From JAJRPT01 sp965661945 (GTDB taxonomy: Bacteria; Bacteroidota; Ignavibacteria; Kapaibacteriales; UBA2268), in contig CBFIFP010000012.1 of NCBI GenBank assembly GCA_965661945.1, forward strand, positions 1 through 14,456: a DNA stretch of 14,456 nucleotides, in the 5' to 3' direction. Below, piece after piece: positions 1 to 6,442 of the stretch. Each line of letters begins with the position of its first letter. Within the stretch, counting starts at the first letter, position 1. The translations under genes and the position numbers were made by a program. The notes under the pieces were generated by a model. The model searched no databases, was not told the DNA's origin, and worked only from the letters and a program-made list of their open reading frames with translations.

Positions 1-1
1 A

Positions 2-208
2 GTGATTCATAAATGTAGGTATTTAAATGGTTTTAATTTAGATAGATTGATAAAGTTGATAAATGAAAATCCAGCAATAATATTAGGTTTAGGGAGACAA
101 CATAATATAGCTAGCGCATTTGATAAGATATACAACAAAGGACTTGCCAAAGCAAAAAGAATTAATTTTTTAGAAGTGATAAAAACACGTGTGGAGAAAT
201 CAATATGA
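2..208 (+). CDS. Hypothetical protein, possibly 5'-truncated by the window edge
   Basis: The frame is open from the first bases to TGA at 206-208. The first possible start is a GTG at position 2, so the true start may lie upstream of the window. The visible 68 residues are basic, with no membrane segment or cysteine motif. I do not recognise the family. The stop overlaps the ATG of the next gene (ATGA at 205-208), which suggests one transcript with translational coupling. Confidence 0.4.
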   Translation: MIHKCRYLNGFNLDRLIKLINENPAIILGLGRQHNIASAFDKIYNKGLAKAKRINFLEVIKTRVEKSI

Positions 209-522
209 TTACCCAGAGCACAACCCCTTTTAATAACAATAATGAAATGCAAAGAATTATAGACCAAGTCCCTACAGATTTCTCTAAATTTTCTTTAGAC
301 GAAAAAATCGAACTTTGCAACCAAGGACTTTGTGACTTAAACACTGTTATTAAAGATTTAAACTTAAATATCTGCAAAGTATTTAATCAAAAAGAGGAGA
401 TTAAAACCACTATGAATGGATTATCTAAATCAATAAAGAAAAGAGATAATTTCCTAATTGCTGCTAATGTTTTATCAGCATTGTCGATGGCTTTTGTACT
501 TATCGTCCAATTTATATTGTGA
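205..522 (+). CDS. Small protein with a C-terminal membrane anchor
   Basis: This 105-residue protein starts at the ATG overlapping the upstream stop. Residues 1-80 are polar and likely helical (repeated L/I at heptad-like spacing around SLDEKIELCNQGL and IKDLNLNICKVF). The last 20 or so residues, beginning LIAANVLSALSM, are hydrophobic and end directly at the C-terminus after a KKR cluster. This is the layout of a tail-anchored or holin-like membrane protein with its bulk in the cytoplasm. A single helix without lysis neighbours is not enough to call it a holin. Family not recognised. Confidence 0.6.
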   Translation: MITQSTTPFNNNNEMQRIIDQVPTDFSKFSLDEKIELCNQGLCDLNTVIKDLNLNICKVFNQKEEIKTTMNGLSKSIKKRDNFLIAANVLSALSMAFVLIVQFIL

Positions 523-529
523 GCTAGAT

Positions 530-793
530 ATGAAAAAAATTAATAGCGAAGTGATACCATTAAGAGCAATTCAAGCTGTATTGATGGATATTGATATAAT
601 ATCAAGCAACATAAGATTAATGAGCTTTTTGGATGAATCTAAAGCCGATTTAACACCAATTATGGTCAGAGAGTATCAGAAAGAAATTGAAACATTAATA
701 ATGATATCTGAAAGCAAAGATATTGACTGGCTCGAAGAATTTAAAATTGTTTCAAAAGATATAAGAGAAAAATACAAATTTAATTTAAACTAA
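530..793 (+). CDS. Hypothetical protein, 87 aa
   Basis: The start chosen is the ATG at 530, eight bases after the previous stop. The frame is open further upstream, but that would run back through the membrane-anchor codons of the previous gene. No good Shine-Dalgarno site is visible, so translation probably depends on the upstream gene. The product looks mostly alpha-helical and acidic to neutral, with no membrane segment and no motif I recognise. It lies immediately upstream of recT. Confidence 0.5.
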   Translation: MKKINSEVIPLRAIQAVLMDIDIISSNIRLMSFLDESKADLTPIMVREYQKEIETLIMISESKDIDWLEEFKIVSKDIREKYKFNLN

Positions 794-804
794 GGAGCAT
801 GAAA

Positions 805-1785
805 ATGACACAAGAAATAATAAAACAAGAAAAATCAACTGCTATGAAAATTGTCCAAGATACTGGTAATTTTAAATTGTTGAAATCAAGTCAGATTACA
901 GAAGTTATCGGTAATATGACATCTAAGTTTGAGAAAGCTCTCAATAAAATGATAGATTCAGATAGATTTGTTACTATGATTACAACTATATTTGATAAAA
1001 ATCCAGCACTTAAAGAATGTTCGGTTGAGTCAATATTTGGAGCGTTACAACAAACTGCAATACTTGGCTTGGAACCTTCTCCAGCTCTCGGTCATTGTTA
1101 TTTTGTTCCATACTCTAATAACAAAAAAGTAGGAAACAAATGGGAAACAGTTAAAGAAGTACAATTCCAAATTGGTTACAAAGGATTGATTGAGTTAGCA
1201 AGGCGTTCAGATGATATCGCTGATATATATGCAGAGATTATATACAGAGGTGATGACTATAACATTGAGTATGGCTTAGAGAGAACTCTATCTCACAAAC
1301 CAAAATTTAATACTGATGACCATAATGATATACTTTATGCTTATGCAGTTGCTAAATTTAAAGATGGTACTACAACATTTGCTGTTTTAACCAAAAATCA
1401 GCTTGAAAAACGAAGAGTATTATCTCCCTCTCAAAAAGAATATAATTCTAGCACAAAAAAATACGATGCAACCACACTACCTAAGGGAGTTTGGGAAAGT
1501 CATTATGCAGAAATGGCTAAAGGAAAAGCAATAAGAGCATTATCTACTTACTTACCTCTATCAACTCAAGACAAACAAAGGATGATGATACCTGAGGATG
1601 CAGTAATCAGAAGACAAATAGACCAACCAGTTCAAGAGTATTCAGTTGAAGAATATCAAGCAGAATTAGAACAAAATAACGACTACGATGATTACGATGT
1701 AAATCAAGAAACTGGCGAAATCCAAGCAGCTGATAAAGCTCAAACAGATTTAAAAAACATGATTAATCAGGACGCTAAAAAATGA
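805..1785 (+). CDS. recT: RecT family single-strand annealing recombinase
   Basis: RecT proteins bind single-stranded DNA and anneal complementary strands during phage recombination, paired with a 5'-3' exonuclease. The family signature is clear: a segment like SVESIFGALQQTAILGLEP, then GHCYFVPY, then VQFQIGYKGLIELARRS near residues 110-135, and later a WESHYAEMAKGKAIRAL-like block. The predicted length of 326 residues is normal for full-length RecT. The acidic tail (DYDDYDVNQETGE) is also typical. I chose the ATG at 805 because AAGGAG at 792-797 lies 7 nt before it, whereas the ATG at 799 would leave a spacing of only 1 nt. The stop overlaps the start of the nuclease gene by four bases, so the two are probably co-translated. 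Confidence 0.93.
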   Translation: MTQEIIKQEKSTAMKIVQDTGNFKLLKSSQITEVIGNMTSKFEKALNKMIDSDRFVTMITTIFDKNPALKECSVESIFGALQQTAILGLEPSPALGHCYFVPYSNNKKVGNKWETVKEVQFQIGYKGLIELARRSDDIADIYAEIIYRGDDYNIEYGLERTLSHKPKFNTDDHNDILYAYAVAKFKDGTTTFAVLTKNQLEKRRVLSPSQKEYNSSTKKYDATTLPKGVWESHYAEMAKGKAIRALSTYLPLSTQDKQRMMIPEDAVIRRQIDQPVQEYSVEEYQAELEQNNDYDDYDVNQETGEIQAADKAQTDLKNMINQDAKK

Positions 1786-2822
1786 GCGAAATAAAAACAT
1801 TCTTGGAGCAGAGGAAACAATCACTTGGAGGTACAGATATCGCAGCATTATGTGGTGTTAATCCTTATAAAGATGCTTTTGATGTATTCCAAGATAAAGT
1901 AAATAATGTTAAAGTAGAACAAAATACTGCTATGAGACTTGGTAACGCTTTTGAACCTGGCATTGCAGAATTATTTTCAGAGGACGTTAATTTACCATTG
2001 TTTTCTCCAACAGAACATAGAGACTATCTTAAAGAAATTATAAAAGATAATAATGTAGAATATATTGATGTAAATCAAAATGGTAAAATTTACTTAATGC
2101 TGCGAAGAGGCATAGCTCACGGCTCTTTAGATTATTTCACAATAGACCATGATGGCAATCCTGCTGTAGTAGAATGTAAACTTGTAACTAATAATTTCTT
2201 CAAATCAAAAGAGGAATTTATCAGAACAAACCCACATTATTATATGCAAACTCAATGGTATATGTATGTAACCGGGTTCAGAACAGCTTATTTTGCTACA
2301 GTTCAATTTAAATTCGGTGGTCATATTGAATGGTATAAACTTGATTATAATGAAGAAGTAATTGATAAAGCTTTAAGTTTTGCAGAGAAATTTTGGGAAG
2401 AACATATTAAAACAGGGAAATCCCCACTACCATCTAACCCAGACCAACTTAATCAACATATTGATTTTATAGTTGATGACGATTATGCAATTGCAAATGA
2501 CGAAATCTTCCAAGTCTATACTGAATTAACTGAATTAAAAGAGCGGTTAAAAGTGGATGATAAAAGGAAAAAAGAACTTGAAGATAAAATCATAATGGCT
2601 ATTTATAACAAAGAAGGCATGAAGTCTAAAGATAATTTTATTATCGCCACATACAAAGTCCGAAACAGAACTAATTTTGATACTAAGAAAATTAAAGAAG
2701 AATTGCCAGAGATATTTAATAAATATTCAAAGCAATCTCAATCAAGAGTTTTAATAATAAAAAAACAAAAAACAACCCCACAAACGATTATTACGAGTAT
2801 TCCAAAACATTTGGTAATCTGA
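1782..2822 (+). CDS. YqaJ-like phage exonuclease (lambda exonuclease superfamily)
   Basis: This 346-residue protein has the YqaJ/lambda-exonuclease nuclease core. The N-terminal GGTDIAALCGVNPY matches the family GGSDIAAIxGxxPY motif (residues 16-29). E58 follows in GNAFEPG, D117 in HGSLDYF, the E-x-K pair E131/K133 in VECKL, and Q156/Q158 in YYMQTQW. These are the expected metal-binding and catalytic residues. The enzyme would resect linear duplex DNA 5'-3' to make single strands for RecT, and the ATGA overlap with recT fits that partnership. A charged helical region near residues 250-280 and an RVLIIKK segment end the conserved part. The last 18 residues look like an added tail whose DNA can fold into a hairpin. 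Confidence 0.9.
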   Translation: MSEIKTFLEQRKQSLGGTDIAALCGVNPYKDAFDVFQDKVNNVKVEQNTAMRLGNAFEPGIAELFSEDVNLPLFSPTEHRDYLKEIIKDNNVEYIDVNQNGKIYLMLRRGIAHGSLDYFTIDHDGNPAVVECKLVTNNFFKSKEEFIRTNPHYYMQTQWYMYVTGFRTAYFATVQFKFGGHIEWYKLDYNEEVIDKALSFAEKFWEEHIKTGKSPLPSNPDQLNQHIDFIVDDDYAIANDEIFQVYTELTELKERLKVDDKRKKELEDKIIMAIYNKEGMKSKDNFIIATYKVRNRTNFDTKKIKEELPEIFNKYSKQSQSRVLIIKKQKTTPQTIITSIPKHLVI

Positions 2823-2828
2823 GTGGGG
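2776..2828 (+). other. Nested inverted repeats across the YqaJ stop codon
   Basis: Three nested complementary pairs are visible: CCCCAC (2776-2781) with GTGGGG (2823-2828), GATTA (2786-2790) with TAATC (2815-2819), and CCAAA (2802-2806) with TTTGG (2810-2814). Together they could fold the mRNA around the TGA at 2820-2822. No T-run follows, so a simple intrinsic terminator is unlikely. The loops are uneven, and in AT-rich DNA the weaker pairs may be chance. The six-pair outer GC stem is the strongest part. Confidence 0.25.
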
Positions 2829-2851
2829 CTATTTAAAAAAGGTAAATAATT

Positions 2852-2971
2852 ATGAAAAATTACAAATCGGACAACATTTATCAGCCCGACTCCCAATGGG
2901 TCAGACGGCTAATTAAAAATGTATTCAAGCAGAAAAAAAGAACTATTATTAATAAATTTCAGGAGAAATGA
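2852..2971 (+). CDS. Small basic protein, 39 aa
   Basis: An ATG at 2852 opens 40 codons ending at TGA 2969-2971. The TGA overlaps the start region of the next gene. The product is rich in K/R (about a dozen), with a central QWVRRLIKNVFKQKKR stretch that could be an amphipathic, nucleic-acid-binding helix. A weak AAGG at 2839-2842 precedes the start. Family not recognised. It could be an unexpressed fragment, but the tight junction with both neighbours favours a real small gene. Confidence 0.4.
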   Translation: MKNYKSDNIYQPDSQWVRRLIKNVFKQKKRTIINKFQEK

Positions 2972-3390
2972 TGAATAACCAATTCACATTAGAGCAAGCA
3001 AAAGCCCTCTCAGAAGGTAATATCGAAAAACTAACTGTTCCGAGATATTACACAGAATAAGAACTGCTCGGATTAAAAGAAGAATTTGTAAGTAAATCTT
3101 CGCAATTAAAAGATGTTCAAGAGCAATTCCAAGATATTGCTAAAGAATGGAAAGACCAAATCAAAGAAGTTAAAGCTATAACTGATGATTTGATTACTAA
3201 GATTAAAGCAAAATGCGAAGACGAAAGAAGAGATTGCTTTGTTACACCCGACTTCGATTCTATGACTATGCTCTGGATTGATGCAGAAACTGGGGAAATT
3301 CACTCATCAAGACCAATGACTAAATCTGAAAGACAATTGTCAGTTGGTAGTTATAATCACTATAAAATGAAAGAGGTAAATAATGGATAA
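2971..3390 (+). pseudogene. Phage early protein gene interrupted by an in-frame TAA
   Basis: A good AGGAG (2961-2965) lies 5 nt before the ATG at 2971. Translation gives 29 residues (ending PRYYTE) and then TAA at 3058-3060. The same frame then stays open for another 109 codons to TAA at 3388-3390. The downstream part is a plausible protein: a coiled-coil-like region (QLKDVQEQFQDIAKEW) followed by a compact C-terminal part containing LWIDAETGEIHSSRPMTKSE. A single GAA-to-TAA change would explain the interruption. A TTG at 3190 could allow an internal restart, but no clear ribosome site precedes it. The frame overlaps the next gene by 8 bases, as expected for an intact ancestral gene. It may be a true nonsense mutation, a sequencing error or stop readthrough. 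Confidence 0.6.
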
Positions 3391-4114
3391 GAACCAAGAA
3401 ATACAAGAAATCAACATCAATGTTGAAAATGGTATCAAAGAACTTGTTATCAGAAAAGGTGATGCTGCACCTATTAAAGAGCCAGTGAAATTAATTGTCG
3501 AAAATGTCTCTTTCGATTCATTGATTGAATTTGTAGAAAAAGGCGAAACAAACGAAGTCTTTGATAAACAGAAATCTGTTGCAATTATTAATACAGGTCT
3601 TGGAATTATTGAATTTCGTTCAAATTACAAAGATATTGACTCTGAAAATATAAAAGCAAGATTAGTGCCTTCTGAGTATTTGCAAAGATTTAATATAAAC
3701 AAAAACAAATCATTTACCAGAAAGGATATATATAAGTTAATTCAGTTTAATAATAGATTTATTGATAGCCCTGATTGGAGAGATATCCTTGTTAAAATTC
3801 AATCTGTGAAATTAACACAGGAAAAGAAAATCGAACACAATTTAAAGGACCAAAGAGGCAACCAGAAAGCAAGTGTTGAAGTGCAAAATTCAATAGATTT
3901 TATTGATGAATTTATTCTAAATATCCCAATATTTCAAAATCAAGAGCCATCTAAATTCACTGTTCAAGTCCTATTAGATGCTGTTGATAACGACATCGCT
4001 TTTTGGTTAGAATCGCCAGCACTCGAAGAAATTATACAGATGACTATTGAAAATACTCTAACTGAATACGCTAATAAACTTAAAGAATTAGGTATAACAT
4101 GTCTGATGGTGTAA
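3383..4114 (+). CDS. Phage protein of unknown function, possibly DUF2303-like
   Basis: AGAGG at 3372-3376 supports the ATG at 3383. The 243-residue product is soluble and acidic. Its architecture resembles that of DUF2303/YfdQ-type phage proteins. A short beta-rich N-terminus is followed by SFDSLIEFVEKGET, a strand pair around VAIINTGLGIIEFRSNY, a middle helical region, and a C-terminal part with IPIFQNQEPSKFTVQVLLDAVDNDIAFWLE followed by a helix. That resemblance is from memory of the layout, not from an alignment, so the family call is weak. Its position near recT and the nuclease suggests a role in early DNA metabolism, but no catalytic motif is visible. Confidence 0.55.
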   Translation: MDKNQEIQEININVENGIKELVIRKGDAAPIKEPVKLIVENVSFDSLIEFVEKGETNEVFDKQKSVAIINTGLGIIEFRSNYKDIDSENIKARLVPSEYLQRFNINKNKSFTRKDIYKLIQFNNRFIDSPDWRDILVKIQSVKLTQEKKIEHNLKDQRGNQKASVEVQNSIDFIDEFILNIPIFQNQEPSKFTVQVLLDAVDNDIAFWLESPALEEIIQMTIENTLTEYANKLKELGITCLMV

Positions 4115-4380
4115 AAATAATAACTATAACCGACGTTGAGTTCCAAATAGCTCTATCGTCTGCTGTTGAAAAAGGAGTTGAAAAAGCTTTGTCTAAATTA
4201 AGTCATTACTCTAATGATGAATACATTGACAAAGAAGAAGCCGCAAATTTAATAGGCGTATCTACAGTAACTATTGACAACTGGAGAAGATCTAAATCCT
4301 TAAAAAATATTAAAAAAATTGGACATAGATATTATTACTCAAAAAATGAACTATCAAGAGGAAAAAAATGGACAACCTAA
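4099..4380 (+). CDS. Helix-turn-helix DNA-binding protein, excisionase/MerR type
   Basis: This 93-residue protein has an N-terminal amphipathic helix (FQIALSSAVEKGVEKALSKL). A C-terminal winged helix-turn-helix of the excisionase/MerR-like HTH_17 type follows: YIDKEEAANLIGVSTVTIDNW with the recognition helix over STVTIDNWRRS, then a wing-like IKKIGHRYYYSKNEL. Such proteins act as small regulators or excisionases. It overlaps the upstream gene by 16 bases, with AGG at 4090-4092 ahead of the ATG. No integrase is visible in the window, so a regulatory role is as likely as an excisionase role. Confidence 0.75.
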   Translation: MSDGVKIITITDVEFQIALSSAVEKGVEKALSKLSHYSNDEYIDKEEAANLIGVSTVTIDNWRRSKSLKNIKKIGHRYYYSKNELSRGKKWTT

Positions 4381-4739
4381 CTAAACTATTAACTGCTTAT
4401 TCACAATTCGGGTTGGTTGATACCGAAGATTGTATAAAACGCAATGTGCATGTGAATATTGACCAGGGACATCAAATACAAGATGACACAGAATGTTTCT
4501 TCATCAATTATGATATCAGCAAAAGATACGATGATTTTCACTGGGAAAGTGAAGAATACAAAAAAGAAATCGACTTAAACCAAGCATTCGATATTGAAGA
4601 GTTCACAAACTGGCTAAAAAAGACAGTTAAGAATATCGAAAACATCGATGCAAGAACAGATGACGAAATCGCTGAATATAGTGAAGTCTATCATCAAGAC
4701 CAAATGATTGACGAATACCGAGAGCGGTTGTATGCTTAA
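4368..4739 (+). CDS. Acidic hypothetical protein, 123 aa
   Basis: AGAGG at 4357-4361 lies 6 nt before the ATG at 4368, which overlaps the upstream gene by 13 bases. The product is very acidic (many D/E in the middle and C-terminal third) with two predicted helices, DIEEFTNWLKKTVKNI and MIDEYRERLYA. There is no membrane segment or metal motif, and I do not recognise the family. A hairpin begins at its stop codon, which may mark the end of this operon segment. Small acidic phage proteins are sometimes DNA mimics, but nothing here demonstrates that. Confidence 0.6.
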   Translation: MDNLTKLLTAYSQFGLVDTEDCIKRNVHVNIDQGHQIQDDTECFFINYDISKRYDDFHWESEEYKKEIDLNQAFDIEEFTNWLKKTVKNIENIDARTDDEIAEYSEVYHQDQMIDEYRERLYA

Positions 4740-4761
4740 CATTATCCCCCAGTAATGTTAA
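4736..4761 (+). terminator. Hairpin at the stop of the upstream gene (weak terminator or processing site)
   Basis: TTAACATTA (4736-4744) pairs perfectly with TAATGTTAA (4753-4761) around the loop TCCCCCAG. The nine-pair stem includes the TAA stop codon at 4737-4739. No T-tract follows and the stem is AT-rich, so intrinsic termination would be inefficient. It could instead protect the 3' end of the message or be cleaved to separate mRNA from the downstream tRNA-like RNA. A second small stem, CGCTT (4770-4774) with AAGCG (4784-4788), lies between this hairpin and the tRNA-like gene. Confidence 0.4.
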
Positions 4762-4792
4762 ATCAGTTACGCTTCTGAATAAAAAGCGATTT

Positions 4793-4910
4793 GAGTAGGT
4801 GGCGGAATTGGTAAACGCAAAGGCATATAGACTTGGTGAGACCTGTTACGGCCGGGCAGACTATATCTCGAGACTTAATCACCTTGCAGGTTCGAATCCT
4901 GCCCTACTCA
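4793..4910 (+). tRNA. tRNA-Leu-like gene, overlong, anticodon arm unresolved
   Basis: The ends are canonical. The acceptor GAGTAGG (4793-4799) pairs with CCTACTC (4903-4909), followed by discriminator A4910 and no encoded CCA. Next come TG and a type II D-arm, GCGGAATTGGTAAACGC (4802-4818), very like tRNA-Leu. The T-arm is GCAGG TTCGAAT CCTGC (4886-4902). Between D- and T-arms lie 67 nt instead of the roughly 35-40 of a normal tRNA-Leu, giving 118 nt overall. I cannot place a 5-bp anticodon stem with a 7-nt loop. Candidate helices in the extra part are ATATAG (4825-4830) with CTATAT (4861-4866) and GGTGA (4835-4839) with TCACC (4879-4883), which cross each other. It may be a tRNA with an insertion, a degenerate tRNA, or a tRNA-like RNA with another role. 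Confidence 0.65.
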
Positions 4911-4944
4911 CTAAAATTCTTTTTCTCAGTCAAATAAAAACTGA

Positions 4945-4973
4945 TTGATAAATATAGAATTAAGTATTATAAA
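4945..4973 (+). promoter_or_regulatory. Candidate sigma-70-type promoter
   Basis: TTGATA (4945-4950) and TATAAA (4968-4973) are separated by 17 bp, the optimal spacing, and lie shortly upstream of the gene at 5001 with its AGAGGG (4991-4996). It would start a new transcript after the tRNA-like gene. The -10 overlaps an AT-only inverted repeat, ATTATAAA/TTTATAAT (4966-4984), that could be an operator or chance. In DNA this AT-rich such matches arise easily, so the call is tentative. Confidence 0.35.
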
Positions 4974-5000
4974 ATTTTTATAATCAAATAAGAGGGATTT

Positions 5001-5426
5001 ATGAAAACAATAATAAAAACAGAAAAAGAAGTAGACATTGTTTATCTACTCGCAAATGTTGAACCAAGATATTGGGAGGATGCACATATCAATGGATTAC
5101 AGGATGACGGTAGCTTAGTCCCTTGCCGTGATGGTTTGAATTGGATAATTAAAATAAACTTAGAAACAGGTAAAATTGAAAACTGGGAATTAGGCATAAC
5201 AGCTGAAATTCGCTATAAAGTTTGTGATGCTGGTTTGTATTCTTTACTGGATAAAGATATGAATGAAATAATTTATTATGAAGGTTATGTTCCTGACATA
5301 TTAGCAATAGAAGATGATGGTTATGGTGATTATATTATAATCGACATAGACGAAAAAGGGATGATTGAAAATTGGAAATTTGATAGTGAAAAGTTAAATA
5401 ATTTAATTGAAAATATGGAGAATTAA
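5001..5426 (+). CDS. Acidic hypothetical protein with an internal duplication, 141 aa
   Basis: AGAGGG at 4991-4996 precedes the ATG at 5001. Two segments look alike: WIIKINLETGKIENWEL (about residues 48-64) and YIIIDIDEKGMIENWKF (about 112-128). Each reads as two beta strands with a turn, so the protein may be a pair of related beta-rich modules. It is strongly acidic and has no membrane segment or catalytic motif. It is the first gene after the tRNA-like element and candidate promoter, heading the accessory block. Family not recognised. Confidence 0.65.
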   Translation: MKTIIKTEKEVDIVYLLANVEPRYWEDAHINGLQDDGSLVPCRDGLNWIIKINLETGKIENWELGITAEIRYKVCDAGLYSLLDKDMNEIIYYEGYVPDILAIEDDGYGDYIIIDIDEKGMIENWKFDSEKLNNLIENMEN

Positions 5427-5427
5427 A

Positions 5428-5811
5428 ATGAAATTAATATTCAAAGATATGGAAAAAGAAACGCAGTTAATTTGGTTAGAATACTGCGTTGATAATAATT
5501 CTACTTGTCAAGATGCGAGAGCAGAATTTGAATATATATTTGACTGCTTTGTTGATACAAGCGCATTAGGATATTATGATGAAGATGAAATATTAGAGCT
5601 TGGAATCTGGGAAATACCAAAAGAATACGCGATTTTAGAACACGTTACTTGGGAAATGTATTCAGATGTATTTTTGCATAATGATTGTGTAATTGACCTA
5701 TTTGATAAAGACATATTTCTCGACGGAACAATATCAACAGAAGATTACGACGAATTTATCATAAACAAACTACTCGAAGCAGGATATATCGAAGAGGCAG
5801 AAAATGAGTGA
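5428..5811 (+). CDS. Acidic hypothetical protein, founder of an MKLxFKD paralogue pair
   Basis: The ATG at 5428 is chosen because TGGAG (5416-5420) is 7 nt upstream; an upstream in-frame TTG at 5407 has no such site. The 127-residue product begins MKLIFKDMEKETQLIWLE. Its first 65 or so residues resemble the 70-residue protein at 8833: the same MKLxFKDxxxETxL opening, LE, a run of acidic residues, and IW near the end of the shared part. The remaining half is unique here and highly acidic. No catalytic motif or membrane segment. Function unknown. Confidence 0.65.
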   Translation: MKLIFKDMEKETQLIWLEYCVDNNSTCQDARAEFEYIFDCFVDTSALGYYDEDEILELGIWEIPKEYAILEHVTWEMYSDVFLHNDCVIDLFDKDIFLDGTISTEDYDEFIINKLLEAGYIEEAENE

Positions 5812-5908
5812 TAACCAAAAAATTGAAATTTTTAAACCAATATTCAAATCTATAAAAGATAAAAAGAAAACACGAGTTTTAGTTTATTTAAAAGAATATT
5901 ATAATTAA
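5804..5908 (+). CDS. Small basic protein, 34 aa
   Basis: AGAGG (5793-5797) lies 6 nt before the ATG at 5804. The gene overlaps the end of the previous one by 8 bases and stops at TAA 5906-5908. The product is lysine-rich (FKSIKDKKKTRVLVYLKEYY) and has no recognisable domain. The ribosome site and the coupling favour a real gene over chance. Confidence 0.5.
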   Translation: MSDNQKIEIFKPIFKSIKDKKKTRVLVYLKEYYN

Positions 5909-5925
5909 AAACAGGAACAAAAGAA

Positions 5926-6135
5926 ATGACGCTACATTTTAAAGATATTGAAGCAGGAACACGCATAATAACTGAAACTCAAAAGACTATTTTCGTGATT
6001 AAAAAGGCAAATATAAATATGTTTTATTTTACTAACGAAATTGAAGCTTTAGAAGCTCTTAAACCATACCAAGAGTTGTGGGAGTATGAACGTGAATGTA
6101 ATAATTTACTCAAACCAATAAGGAAGATAAAATGA
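5926..6135 (+). CDS. Hypothetical protein, 69 aa, MTLHFKDI start
   Basis: AGGAA at 5913-5917 precedes the ATG at 5926 by 8 nt. The first dozen residues (MTLHFKDIEAGT) recall the openings of the proteins at 5428 and 8833, but the remainder differs. A beta-rich N-terminal half is followed by an acidic helix (EIEALEALKPYQELWEYE) and a basic tail. Family not recognised. Its stop overlaps the next ATG. Confidence 0.6.
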   Translation: MTLHFKDIEAGTRIITETQKTIFVIKKANINMFYFTNEIEALEALKPYQELWEYERECNNLLKPIRKIK

Positions 6136-6236
6136 TAAACATATTATGCAAACTCGGATTTCACAAATGGCAGAAAGTGTCTCATGTAAAATCAATTAAA
6201 TCTTGCAAAAGATGTGGGGAATTAACTAAATCATGA
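6132..6236 (+). CDS. DUF1660-like small zinc-binding prophage protein
   Basis: The 34-residue product has Cys6, GFHKW (His11), and then CKRCG (Cys25, Cys28). This is the LCKxxGHKW...CxRCG pattern of DUF1660 prophage proteins, a minimal zinc-binding fold. AGGA (6121-6124) precedes the start, and ATGA overlaps tie it to both neighbours (6132-6135 and 6233-6236). The biochemical role of the family is not established. It is short enough to be missed by standard gene calling. Confidence 0.7.
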   Translation: MINILCKLGFHKWQKVSHVKSIKSCKRCGELTKS

Positions 6237-6442
6237 ACTACCAACGCAAAATATATTGTTTAGAAAAAGGACTTGAAAAAGCGAAAAAAGAACTTCGTTT
6301 TTACAGGTATCCATCAAATAAATATATTATGTGCGAAGTAAGGATTAAGCAAATTGAAGAAGCGCTGATTCACTGTAAAATGATGGTCGCTGAAGAACAA
6401 GGAATTAATAAAATTGTTAATTATCAAATGAGGTTATTATGA
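6233..6442 (+). CDS. Helical hypothetical protein, 69 aa
   Basis: It begins at an ATG overlapping the previous stop and ends overlapping the next start, so it is probably translated by coupling (GGGG at about 6217-6220 is the only ribosome-site hint). The sequence is almost entirely amphipathic helix, with KIYCLEKGLEKAKKELRFY and VRIKQIEEALIHCKMM forming a likely helical hairpin. Family not recognised. Confidence 0.55.
   Translation: MNYQRKIYCLEKGLEKAKKELRFYRYPSNKYIMCEVRIKQIEEALIHCKMMVAEEQGINKIVNYQMRLL

Noticed and set aside
3058..3060. Alternative genetic code with reassigned stop codons, as in some phages
   Set aside because: TAA, TAG (8398-8400, 14090-14092) and TGA all end genes at natural positions with overlapping starts, and only one internal stop is seen.
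3190..3390. A separate 66-residue gene starting at TTG 3190
   Set aside because: No ribosome site precedes this TTG, and the frame continues upstream to the TAA at 3058 and beyond. It is better read as the 3' part of the interrupted gene.
4793..4910. Group I intron within tRNA-Leu(UAA), as in cyanobacteria
   Set aside because: The extra sequence is only about 30-40 nt, far too short for a group I intron, and no catalytic core elements are visible.
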